Notes under the pieces: model-generated | The model's input: only the letters and a program-made list of their open reading frames with translations | The model's database searches: none | Told to the model about the DNA's origin: nothing | DNA from: Asparagopsis taxiformis | Lineage: Eukaryota > Rhodophyta > Florideophyceae > Bonnemaisoniales > Bonnemaisoniaceae | Assembly: GCA_030407315.1 (NCBI GenBank) | Contig: JALQPE010001817.1 | Location: 124,001-188,000 of the forward strand | Length of the DNA: 64,000 nt | Reading direction: 5' to 3' | In this document: piece by piece, positions 51,375 to 60,258 of the stretch | Position numbering within the stretch: position 1 is the first letter of the stretch | Layout: each line of letters opens with the position of its first letter | Program-made: the position numbers and the translations under genes

Positions 51375-52708
51375 ATGGCATCTAGGCTTCTCGCATCCCG
51401 TATAGCCCTCCGCGGCTTGAGCACTGCGGCGGGACAAGCCGCGCGTGCGTCCTCCGCTCAGACAGGCGCATCCTTCCGTCGATCCGCGCCAAAGTCCGCG
51501 CCTACTGTCGCTGCCGCATTAATGTGTGCTACAGGCATTGGTGCGACCGTCGCCTATGCTGCAGCTCCTGTGCAGCCCGCGATTACCAAAGAGGAAGTCG
51601 CAGCTGTGGCCGCCGCCATAAACGATCTCCTCGATAACGACGAGGAGGACGGACTCGGACCTACACTTGTTCGTCTCGCGTGGCATGCAAGCGGTACCTA
51701 TGACAAGGAGACGGGTACTGGTGGCAGCGAGGGAGCCACTATGAGGTTCGCGCCGGAGAGTGAGCATGCCGCTAATGCGGGGCTTCAGGTTGCACGTGAC
51801 GCATTGGAGCCGATTAAGAAGCTCTTCCCGAATATAACGTAAGCGATTTGTGGATGCTTTTGCAATTAGAGCTTGTTGTGTTTAGTGGCAATGCGCTGAC
51901 TGTGTGTTTTTCTTTGTTTGTATTGCTCGGGCAAAGATATGCTGATTTATGGACGGTACGTAACGAATGATACTGGCGTGTGTAGGTACACTATATGTCA
52001 GCGATGTCTAACGGAATTGTGCGCCAATGGATCGTTTTGTGGTGTATGACGTAGCTTGCTGGTGCAGTGGCCATTGAGCATATGGGCGGACCGAATGTAG
52101 TGTGGCGTCCGGGTCGTCGTGATGCGAACGATGCTTCGGAATGTACGCGTGACGGTCTGTTACCTGACGCGGATAAGGGTCAAATTGGCAAAACTGTTCG
52201 TCATATTCGCGAAATCTTTTACCGACAAGGTTTCAATGATCGTGAAATTGTGGCGTTGATCGGCGCCCATGCACTGGGGCGTTGTTACAAGACGCGAAGT
52301 GGATACGATGGGCCATGGACGAGATCGCCGACTACGTTTTCAAATATGTTTTATCGTGAACTAGTTGAGAATACGTGGACGTTGAAGCAGTGGGATGGAC
52401 CGGATCAATTCGAAGGTATGTTATTGAATGTGTTTACATGGGCGAGAGGAGGTGGATAGAACGGCTAACATTGTTACATTTTTTATGATGATTGGGCAGA
52501 TCCGTCTGGAGATTTGATGATGCTGCCAACGGATATGGCGCTGTTGTGGGACAAGGAGTTCCGAAAGTATACTTTAGAATACGCGAAAGATGAGGAACTG
52601 TTCTTCAAGTCGTTTGCGGCGGCATTCCAGAAGCTGGAGGAGAACGGCGTCAGAGCATTTGCGACAAACGCTCCCGCTGGTGCAAAGGCGTGGTATAAGT
52701 TTTGGTAG
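51375..52708 (+). CDS. Class I haem peroxidase, cytochrome c peroxidase type
   Basis: The enzyme reduces hydrogen peroxide with electrons from cytochrome c. Exons 51375-51838, 51937-51955, 52055-52415 and 52500-52708 join to 350 residues; the second exon is only 19 nt (A-TAT-GCT-GAT-TTA-TGG-ACG). The leader (1-65, [14 protein letters not shown]...) is a mitochondrial presequence followed by a hydrophobic stretch ([16 protein letters not shown]), as in intermembrane-space proteins. The distal triad is in [10 protein letters not shown], the proximal His in [10 protein letters not shown], and the radical-site Trp in YDGPWTRSP. The closing [15 protein letters not shown] and [16 protein letters not shown] are standard. 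Plant ascorbate peroxidases are similar, but leader and sequence favour CCP. Confidence 0.92.
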
Positions 52709-52868
52709 AGACAAGTAAATGCTGCTGTAAGCTGGGCGAGTTGATAAAATCTTGAATCGCAACAGCCAATGCCAACCAGTTTTTTTGATTGCTTCTATTC
52801 CTAGTCTTCAACGGCCATTCTTCTGCCACTTCGCAACCTTATACCAAGTCCAGTGCTTGCGGTCAATC

Positions 52869-54590
52869 ATGAGCTCCGCTGCGCAACCACTGCGTATAAC
52901 ATTCCTCGTTCCATTCGCAGTGCTGTTTGCGCTCTCCACCCAATTAACTAGCGCTTCCGATGATTTCCAAACTTCCAGACAGCACGCTTCCCCCGTCACA
53001 ATTCCGCTTCATGGCGGTCTTCTGCACGTGTCCGGCTTCTTCTTAATGGCAAAAGTCGGCGGTCAACAAATGTCACTCCAAGTAGATACCACTTATTCAT
53101 CTCTCATCGTTCCAAAAACAGGCTGCATCGGTTGTCGTGTTGGTGACAGACGATACCATCCAGATAAAAGCAAGACCAGTTCTGTCATCTCTTGTGACGC
53201 TGATGAATGCGCATCATCGACCAACCAATGCCAATCTAAAACTTGCTTTCAATGCAATTCACGCGGATCCTGCTGCTCAAAGGGAACCAACAATTGCGCA
53301 TTCAACAAGTTTTACGGCGACGGTAGTAGTGGTAATGGCACTCTATTCTCCGATATCCTAGAAATCGGCTCGATGTCGACGCGTGTTCTTCTGGGTGCCA
53401 TGCATGAAGAATCGCACAATTTTGAACTCCCATATGCCGACGGTGTGTTCGGTCTCGCCTTTCAGAAAGGCGCCTGCAATCCGACATGCTTCCCACCGCT
53501 CATGGACATCATCGTCAATGCAACCTCTTTGCAAAATGTGTTTTCTATGTGCGTCAGTCGCTATGGCGGCACGCTTGTTCTCGGTAGCGCCGATCAGACG
53601 TTGGCAAGGTTGCCGTACCAATATGTTGATATGATGGAAGTTGCCGATAAGAACCGTTTCATCGTTCCAGCTATGTCTGAGTGGAAGATTGGTGACCGAA
53701 TGATTAGCGTACCAGGAGTAACGCAAGCCATGTGGTCGACGCAAACGAGTGATATTGGAATGTCCAAAACGACTTTTATGGCGCTATTGGAACACCTTAA
53801 TGACCACTATTGTCACATCCCGGGATTGTGTTCCATGACATCGTGGTTTAGGCCGCAGCGTTGTTCGCATGTTACGGACGAAATGGTTGGACAAATGCCA
53901 AACATTACGATGAGTCTCACTCGTGGCGTATCGATCACCCTGACTGCTGAAGATTATTTACTTCCCTACAAAAAAGTCAATGGGAGACTTGTGCGATGTG
54001 TTGGGTTCATTGTAGCCGATGGATTAGCGGCAAAAGGAATTGGTTTGCTTCTGGGGTCGACAGTTATGCGGCGATATGCAGTTGTCTATGATCGAGAGGC
54101 CAAACGCGTGGGACTGGCACCTGCAGATAATTCCAAATGTGGACCCTTGACAGGCACGGATGAGGGGCTGGAGAATATTGGGCCGCCTTCAGGTAATAAT
54201 TCAATATTGACAGTCGATTCTCCAACTGCACCCAATACTAGCGATGGAGAGCAGACGCCAACTCAAGAAGCGTTGCAGACTGCAGAGACGTGTCGCGCAG
54301 AGAAGACATGTTCAGGCTGTGCAAGGATTTCAAACTGCAGCTACGGATATAATATCGCGAGATGTGTTCCAAGTGTTGAAGCAAACTCGTCCATGTATCC
54401 GTTCTGCTCTGGTCATTTCTGCGCGTGTATTGTCGTCGGACCGTCGGGATGGTACGTCGGATTGGCGATTGGCATTTTGGTGGGCGTTGCCATAGTTGGT
54501 ACAGCTGTTTTCGTGTACAGGAAGCGACGACAGCGTAATCAATATCAGCATGTGCAACGTTACGAGGAGCAGGATCTGGAAACATTCTAA
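52869..54590 (+). CDS. Aspartic-protease-like type I membrane protein with altered active sites
   Basis: This 573-residue protein has a signal peptide (MSSAAQPLRITFLVPFAVL...), a pepsin-family fold (about 45-460), a PSI-type Cys-rich module (about 490-530, CRAEKTCSGCARISNC), a membrane anchor (about 541-563) and a short tail. The pepsin fold is seen in YGDGSSGNGTLFSDILEIG, GVFGLAF and the C-lobe LLLGSTVMRRYAVVYDRE. The first catalytic motif reads DTTYS (usually DTGSS). The second, by spacing, reads STQTS (usually DTGTS), which loses the second Asp. A nearby DIGMS is an alternative candidate but is displaced by six residues. The protein is therefore probably a pseudoprotease or a very atypical enzyme. 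The frame upstream of 52869 has no ATG. Confidence 0.85.
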   Translation: MSSAAQPLRITFLVPFAVLFALSTQLTSASDDFQTSRQHASPVTIPLHGGLLHVSGFFLMAKVGGQQMSLQVDTTYSSLIVPKTGCIGCRVGDRRYHPDKSKTSSVISCDADECASSTNQCQSKTCFQCNSRGSCCSKGTNNCAFNKFYGDGSSGNGTLFSDILEIGSMSTRVLLGAMHEESHNFELPYADGVFGLAFQKGACNPTCFPPLMDIIVNATSLQNVFSMCVSRYGGTLVLGSADQTLARLPYQYVDMMEVADKNRFIVPAMSEWKIGDRMISVPGVTQAMWSTQTSDIGMSKTTFMALLEHLNDHYCHIPGLCSMTSWFRPQRCSHVTDEMVGQMPNITMSLTRGVSITLTAEDYLLPYKKVNGRLVRCVGFIVADGLAAKGIGLLLGSTVMRRYAVVYDREAKRVGLAPADNSKCGPLTGTDEGLENIGPPSGNNSILTVDSPTAPNTSDGEQTPTQEALQTAETCRAEKTCSGCARISNCSYGYNIARCVPSVEANSSMYPFCSGHFCACIVVGPSGWYVGLAIGILVGVAIVGTAVFVYRKRRQRNQYQHVQRYEEQDLETF

Positions 54591-54848
54591 TCCGAGCTCT
54601 CGAGGATTGTACAGAAGTTGTAGAGTAGTTGTTTTTAAAGGTATGCATGGGGTAGCGTTTCTTCAATACGTATGCGACAACATGCCCCACTTTCAGCGTT
54701 TCAATTTTAATTTCGGTTTTTAGAAATACATATATTTAATAACGATCACTCACGCCGCCGCCTTCACTTCACCGACTTCAACATCCCGAGGGCATCCATC
54801 TATCCCGTTCACCAGTATACATCGCACATACCTCTACTGCAATCATCA

Positions 54849-56900
54849 ATGTCTCCCGAAAAGGAGCCCGCATCAAAGGCTCAAGAGCCTGCAAATGCCG
54901 AAACGGCAGTTCCTGCCACAACTCCCCGGAAGTCCAAGAAGAACAAGGGTACTGAAGCGTTGCCCATAAACAAAAAGTTTGCTGAGCAATATGAGCATTC
55001 CAAGCGTAGGGAAATTTTGAGCAAGGTTCCAGCCGCAGTGCTTGAACAGAGCAGCGATTCAGAGTCGTCCTCAGATGAAGAGGAGGACGAATATGCGGAG
55101 CAGCTCACCAAAGGCATCGATCGCAGAATGGTTGAGACCCTGGAGGCTATCAAGAGGAAGGACCCCCGCATTTATGACCGCAAGAAAAACTTTTTCGAAG
55201 ATGTTATACCTGATTCAAGCGATGAATCGGCAGACCAAGATAATAGTGATCATGAACCAGTGGCAGGATGGGATACTATTGAGAAGGCTGCACGTGCAGA
55301 AACTCCTAAGATGACGCTGAAAGACTACGTTCGTGAGACCCTTCTGACGGATGGAAGGCTTTCGGATAGCGAGGATGACGCACCTGATGCTGCCGATCCG
55401 AACTACTACAAATCCAACAAAAGTGACCAGCAGCATGATGAAAATGTCGCTTCTGGTGGCGCTGGTGCGAAAGTTGAGAAACACAAAAAGGCAAAAGCAG
55501 CTCAAGCCAATCTTGGTGACGATTCCAATAATGAGGGAGATGAATCGGGCGACGATGATTTCTTCCAGAAGAAGAAGAAGACTGCCGCAGAGCTGGAAGC
55601 CGAGGAGGAAGATTATGAGCTGTTTCTGAAAAAGCAGCAAGCCAAAAAGAGCCAAAGGGCTGGCGAGGATTTGCTGTTGCATTCATACCTTGAAAAAGAG
55701 AAACCGGATGAGAAGGAACGCTTTCTTCGGGATTTTGTGTTGAATAATGGATGGTTGGATAGGAATGCAGGAGCAGCCCCAGAGGCAGGTGACTATGCAA
55801 TTGAGGTTGATGTGCCCGATGCCAGCTTACGTGCAGAGGAGGATGAGGAAGATGCTGTCCACGAAGCTCATGAGGCGCATGAAGACTTCAACGACAAGGT
55901 AGATGAATTTGAGGCAAAGTACAACTTCCGCTTCGAGGAACCTGGAAGTGACCAGGTATTCTCATTCGGTAGGCATGTTCCCGATTCAATGCGTCGGCCT
56001 GACGATAGACGAAAGAAAATTCGAGAAGCACGCAACGAGCGCAAGAAACAAGAAAAACTCGTTAAGACGGAGGAGATCAAGCAGCTCAAGAATTTGAAGA
56101 AGAAGGAAATCCAGGCACGCTTGCTTGCAATACGTGATGCTGCTGGTGATGGTATTGACTTGTCTGGTATTGATCTTGACGCGGAGTTCGATCCAGATAA
56201 ATTCAATAAGGAAATGGAAAACAAATTTGGTGACGCGTACTATGCGCAGAAGGATGTTGAGATGAAGCAGTTGTCCAAAGAGGACATTGTAGATGCGACT
56301 GAACGGCGTCTCACAGCCAAAGGTGGTGCAGATGTGGATGGAGAAATTCAAGAGCAAGTGAATAGAATGATGGATGAGTACTATAACCTGGACTATGAAG
56401 ACATTATTGGTGGAGAACCGATGCGTTTCAACTACAAAGACGTAGAACCTGAGTCGTTCAATCTATCTGCAGCCGACATTTTGTCGATGGAAGACAAGGA
56501 GTTGAATCAATTGGTATCATTGAAGTATCTTGCTCCTTATCGCGGCGTGCATCAGGTTAAGAAACGAGCTTATCAAGTGCAGCGCATATTGCAGCAGAAG
56601 GAAATGGCAAAGCCTGCGGAGGAGGAAGAAGCGGCTGATGATGTTGAGCAGGAAACGGCGCCTGCGGATTCAAGCCTGTCGAAGATAAAGAAGCGGAAGC
56701 GAAATTCGAAGGTCAAAGTCGATTCAGACCAGAACGAGTCAGACGCGAACGGTGGAGAAGAAAATGGTGGTGTGACTGAAACGCCGAATGGTAGTGAAGC
56801 TACACCTAAATCAGGCAAGAAGAGGAGGAGGGCAAAACCTGCCTCAGAGCGCATCAAGGGACTTTCGACTAGTCGGAAGGAAGCCTACAGCATAGAATAA
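54849..56900 (+). CDS. KRI1: KRI1-family nucleolar ribosome-biogenesis protein
   Basis: KRI1 works with KRR1 in early assembly of the 40S subunit in the nucleolus. The protein has 683 residues in one exon, extremely rich in Lys, Glu and Asp. The N-terminal INKKFAEQYEHSKRREIL and GIDRRMVETLEAIKRKDPRIYD are family landmarks. The central KRI1 block includes KFNKEMENKFGDAYY. The conserved C-terminal domain reads YYNLDYEDIIGGEPMRFNY, then LSMEDKELNQLVSLKYLAPYR. The end is a basic KKRRRAKPASERIKGL tail, a likely nucleolar signal. Acidic serine clusters (SDSESSSDEEED) are probable CK2 sites. Confidence 0.93.
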   Translation: MSPEKEPASKAQEPANAETAVPATTPRKSKKNKGTEALPINKKFAEQYEHSKRREILSKVPAAVLEQSSDSESSSDEEEDEYAEQLTKGIDRRMVETLEAIKRKDPRIYDRKKNFFEDVIPDSSDESADQDNSDHEPVAGWDTIEKAARAETPKMTLKDYVRETLLTDGRLSDSEDDAPDAADPNYYKSNKSDQQHDENVASGGAGAKVEKHKKAKAAQANLGDDSNNEGDESGDDDFFQKKKKTAAELEAEEEDYELFLKKQQAKKSQRAGEDLLLHSYLEKEKPDEKERFLRDFVLNNGWLDRNAGAAPEAGDYAIEVDVPDASLRAEEDEEDAVHEAHEAHEDFNDKVDEFEAKYNFRFEEPGSDQVFSFGRHVPDSMRRPDDRRKKIREARNERKKQEKLVKTEEIKQLKNLKKKEIQARLLAIRDAAGDGIDLSGIDLDAEFDPDKFNKEMENKFGDAYYAQKDVEMKQLSKEDIVDATERRLTAKGGADVDGEIQEQVNRMMDEYYNLDYEDIIGGEPMRFNYKDVEPESFNLSAADILSMEDKELNQLVSLKYLAPYRGVHQVKKRAYQVQRILQQKEMAKPAEEEEAADDVEQETAPADSSLSKIKKRKRNSKVKVDSDQNESDANGGEENGGVTETPNGSEATPKSGKKRRRAKPASERIKGLSTSRKEAYSIE

Positions 56901-56979
56901 TTTGGCTGTGCAAAAAAGTTTGGGAGACCCGGAGTCTGTAATAAACGTTACGTTTGTTATAATAGTACACAAGAGTAAA

Positions 56980-57936
56980 CTACGCAATACACTCACTCAT
57001 CCAGTCGACATACTGGGCGACAGCAGCTTCGCACCCTTGTTCGCGCAAAACTTCGTGGCCTAGGTTGTCGTGAACGAATAGCTTCTTATCGTTGCATTGG
57101 ATACGGGACATGAACGATTCAATACCTTCTGGGGATACGATATGATCCTGTGCTCCTATGAAAAATGCCACTTTGTTGAAAGAAATCGATTCAGCCATGT
57201 CATTGATCTCATCATAAACGCGCAGGAACTCCATGCACATCTGCACACGCAGAGCGCCGCGATAAATGAGGGCATCTTTCTCCACGGCGTCGCGAATGAT
57301 GGGATCGGGAGATTTTGGAAGTTTGAGGACGGGAAGTTTTGGAACCAAAAAGCCAAGAATTGGACTTATGGAGCGCAAGAATTTGCCGTACAAGCCAAAC
57401 ATGTCATCCGGTGGTCTGACAGCCGGTGAGATCAACGCCACGCCCTCCACAATATCAGGCTCTACAGCCATCATTCGAATGGCCACACTTCCACCCATAG
57501 ACATTCCAAGAATAAACCTGCGCTTATCAGTATAGCCCTCGCGCTTCGCAAAATTGTGAATTACGTCCAGGCCGACGTCGCGTAGCTCGTCGTGCGAATT
57601 GACGTAGCCGTGCAACCCATTCGTCCTCCCATGGCCGGGATGATCGTAGCCGACAACGGCGCATCCAATGTCGAGCAATTTATCCACAACGGAACCTTTG
57701 AGTAAATTGCGGAAATTGTCCTTGTCGGGCGACAGCCACTCGAAGACGGTGTGCCCCATAACTCCGTGAAGAAGGAACACCACGGCCTTGGCTTCTGCTA
57801 GTCCCTGCTTTGGCTCCCATTCGTACGTGGCGACCTCGTAGCCGTAACGGGCGGAAATGGTGTCCAGAACGAAACCGCCGAGTTGGTCGCGTTCGTTGGC
57901 GGGTTTCAGCTCGGGGGGCGCGTGCGTATCGGACAT
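56980..57936 (-). CDS. Monoacylglycerol-lipase-like alpha/beta hydrolase
   Basis: This 318-residue protein has the serine-hydrolase fold of the monoacylglycerol lipase / lysophospholipase group. The oxyanion loop is FLLHGVMGH, followed by GYDHPGHGRTNGLHGYV. The nucleophile elbow is LGMSMGGS (Ser about 149). The catalytic Asp is in FFIGAQDHIVSP and the His in HDNLGHEVLRE. All three are in the expected order and spacing. There is no signal peptide or transit peptide, so it is probably cytosolic or loosely membrane-bound. The substrate could be monoacylglycerol, lysolipid or another ester. A TATA-like box lies about 115 bases upstream. Confidence 0.9.
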   Translation of the reverse strand: MSDTHAPPELKPANERDQLGGFVLDTISARYGYEVATYEWEPKQGLAEAKAVVFLLHGVMGHTVFEWLSPDKDNFRNLLKGSVVDKLLDIGCAVVGYDHPGHGRTNGLHGYVNSHDELRDVGLDVIHNFAKREGYTDKRRFILGMSMGGSVAIRMMAVEPDIVEGVALISPAVRPPDDMFGLYGKFLRSISPILGFLVPKLPVLKLPKSPDPIIRDAVEKDALIYRGALRVQMCMEFLRVYDEINDMAESISFNKVAFFIGAQDHIVSPEGIESFMSRIQCNDKKLFVHDNLGHEVLREQGCEAAVAQYVDWMSECIA

Positions 57937-58049
57937 TGTGACTGCAATTGAATGAGTATCAGTGGAGAGCGTTTGAGAAAGCTGGTGAGATTTGATGACG
58001 GAAGGGATAGAAGGAAATTTAAGAAAATCCGTTGCAATGCGCGCTGTAT

Positions 58050-58057
58050 CTTTTATA
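58050..58057 (-). promoter_or_regulatory. TATA box of the lipase-like gene
   Basis: The minus strand reads TATAAAAG about 115 bases before the start codon at 57936, in the 214-base gap before the SmD3 gene. This is the best TATA match I noted in the window. Confidence 0.45.
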
Positions 58058-58150
58058 GCTACTGTAATGCCACGTCATGTTTAAACTGGCCACACTAACG
58101 ATGGGCACTGGCGCTGACGTCTGTGCCAGCGACACTGTCGATCCATCATC

Positions 58151-58658
58151 TCACCGGCCTCCGCGTCCTCGTGCTGCGCCACGACCGCGTCCTGAATCGA
58201 GACAACAGCGCAGAATACCACAAAGCAGAAAACAATGTTAGATTGCGCATGGACACAAAACGTAGCACTTTCTTCTAGAATCTAGAAACAAGAGACACAA
58301 ACGCACCAGCTGCCGCACCGACATTTCGACCCGCCCCGCCTACTCCACGCCCGCGCCCAAGGCCGCGCGCCTCGAGCGGCTTCCCGTCCTTCATAGCCTC
58401 GACGCGTTTGAACATCGGAGCGCTTGCTAGAATGTCCGGCAGAATGAAGAAGCGGATCTTGCTGCCGCGAATAAATACATGTTCCAGATTGGATACGCGT
58501 CCGTCGCGACGCGTTAGAGTTACCCGTCGTAGTTGAACGTTCATGTTGTCCTCTACAGTTGTCAGTGTGCCGCGATACGTATCGCCTATTCGCATCTCTA
58601 CTGTTACCACATGTGGCGACGCTTCATGCAGCAGTTTGATTGGGATCCCGACTGACAT
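58151..58658 (-). CDS. SNRPD3: Spliceosomal core protein Sm D3
   Basis: Sm D3 is one of seven Sm proteins that ring the U-snRNA Sm site. Exons 58658-58307 and 58191-58151 join to 130 residues, close to human SmD3 (126). Sm1 motif: PHVVTVEMRIGDTYRGTLTT with EDNMN; Sm2 motif: FIRGSKIRFFILPD. The second exon adds RGRGAARGRGGR, the Arg-Gly tail that is symmetrically dimethylated in this family. That tail is the reason for choosing the splice; reading through the intron (115 bp, donor gtgcgt) would give a different end (FVSLVSRF) lacking RG repeats. Presence fits the intron-bearing genes around it. Confidence 0.94.
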
Positions 58659-58897
58659 AGTTCAACTGGACGCGCGATCAATTTAACACTCGTTGATGCT
58701 CGGTCGTTGATCCTTTCAAAGTTTATCAACACCAAAATTTCTACCTTGACATTTTAATTTTGATGTCAGCCAATGAAATGATATCTATCGATGTGCACAC
58801 ACGAATCGTCTTTGCGTCTTCCTGCCTGCCTGCCTGCACATCGTCGTGCTAGCTAGCATCAGCAGCGTCGTCTTTGCATCATCCAGTTGCATGCAAC

Positions 58898-59610
58898 ATG
58901 ACCAAGGAAAGCTCATTTATCGGATCCTATCCTCCATGGTCCACTCCGGAGAGGTTTGTAAAGCTGTCTGTCCCCTATTCCATCTTGCAATTGGTGTATC
59001 GCCACAACTGACATAGCTTTTCTGCTTTCGTGCACAGGATCCGTGCCCGTTTCAACGTATTTTTTCGTACCAAGCAAATCAATTCATTGGCGCATAACGC
59101 AAGCATCACACCAGAAGCTATCAATAAATACGCCGCACTATATCCTGAGGAAGGCAGACGGTTGGATAGAATGCTCGGCCATACCCGATCATCTGGTACG
59201 TGCGACTAGCCATTCTACCTATTTCATTACAACCTTCTCCTTGAACACATTCTAATCAATATTGATGTGTTGACGCCGTGATGTATTACAGCAGCTGGGC
59301 TTGGTCTAGGATTTTTGGGAAGTCTATCTCAGATTTATAGACTGACAAAGAGTCCACCGGTAATCCTAACTGGCACCGTTCTAGGTACACTTACCGGTTA
59401 CGCAGTTGGCGATGACGTACGTTAACACTTCACCTGCGCGTATTGTTGATAATATTCTGATTGCTGTCATCCGCTAACTGAATGAATGCCTTTGTACTTG
59501 CTTAGATTGGATCGTGGGTATATGGCACGTACAAGTTTGACACTTTGGATACAACTGACAAGTTTTTCAAGTGGATTACAAGTGAACAGCAAGAAGGACA
59601 ATCTTCATGA
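58898..59610 (+). CDS. Small mitochondrial membrane protein, SDH6-like (complex II)
   Basis: Four exons (58898-58953, 59038-59195, 59292-59416, 59506-59610) join in phase to 147 residues; donors gtttgt, gtacgt, gtacgt. The protein has a soluble N-terminus (MTKESSFIGSYPPW...), then SITPEAINKYAALYPEEGRRL, and a glycine-rich hydrophobic region AAGLGLGFLGSLSQIY-RLTKSPP-VILTGTVLGTLTGYAVG. It ends with YGTYKFDTLDTTDKFFKWI. The 'KSPP' turn between two hydrophobic segments and the closing Tyr-x-x-Tyr-x-x-Asp...Phe-x-x-Trp block resemble plant succinate dehydrogenase subunit 6, from memory of that family. Other small inner-membrane proteins are possible. The upstream ATG at 58891 is in another frame. 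Confidence 0.65.
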
Positions 59611-59747
59611 TTGTTGCAAAACCGCTATGGTGCTACTGCGCTATCGTCTGTCGTCGGTTGCAATGCAGCCAATTTAGCCTTGAGCGATCTATTGCACGTG
59701 AAAATAAACTAGTCAGTATGAGATAACGATTTGCAGGCGCAGAATTA

Positions 59748-60119
59748 TTATGGACCAACGCACGTAATACGCTTTGTTATGTCATTGAGGTCGGTCTTCA
59801 CCTGACCTGCTAAACGTGCCGCTCGAACATAGTCGGCTGCAGTTTTAGAGTAGAGTTCTGCGCTTGACTTGTTGAGAGCTGTGAGGCTGGACTTCATGTC
59901 CTGAAGTTGTTTGAGACTGTTGAATTTTGTTAGACATGTGATTGAGTTTACAAGCGTCTAAGTGATGGCAAGTACTTACGTTGAAGCCTGATGGTGCTTA
60001 ATGTCGTCAATTTCTTTTTCGTTTACAAGACTGGATAGCAGTGACCTTGCGGCACGCTGTTGAGCTTCCTGGCGTTCCGAAGATGGCGCATTGGAGTTTG
60101 ATGTGTCCGGAGAAGACAT
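59748..60119 (-). CDS. KxDL-motif protein (KXD1-like, BORC/BLOC-1 type)
   Basis: Exons 60119-59980 and 59916-59748 join to 102 residues across a 63-bp intron (donor gtaagt). The protein is almost entirely coiled-coil: RQEAQQRAARSLLSSLVNEKEI, then LKQLQDMKSSLTALNKSS, then VRAARLAGQVKTDLNDITKRI. Lys-Thr-Asp-Leu near the end of the last helix fits the KxDL motif of KXD1, a subunit of the lysosome-positioning and endosome-maturation complexes BORC and BLOC-1. Length is close to plant homologues. The acceptor (caacag) and stop at 59748 are clear. The next gene upstream on the same strand ends 139 bases before this start. Function follows from the short motif, so moderate confidence. Confidence 0.68.
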
Positions 60120-60258
60120 GACAGCTTTCTTCGACTTGAACAGACTCGCCGCTATGGCAACCAGGAAGGAGCTGGGATGCGATCTAAAAATAATTATTTC
60201 ACAATTTACAGCACTGATCCAGTTGATCATCATCGCGTATCAACTTGTCCCTGCGCGA

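Noticed and set aside
53721..53771. DIGMS taken as the second catalytic motif of the aspartic protease-like gene
   Set aside because: The preceding STQTS fits the DTGTS position better: the Thr and Thr-Ser match, and the distance to the following aromatic residue equals that of pepsins. DIGMS is kept only as an alternative.
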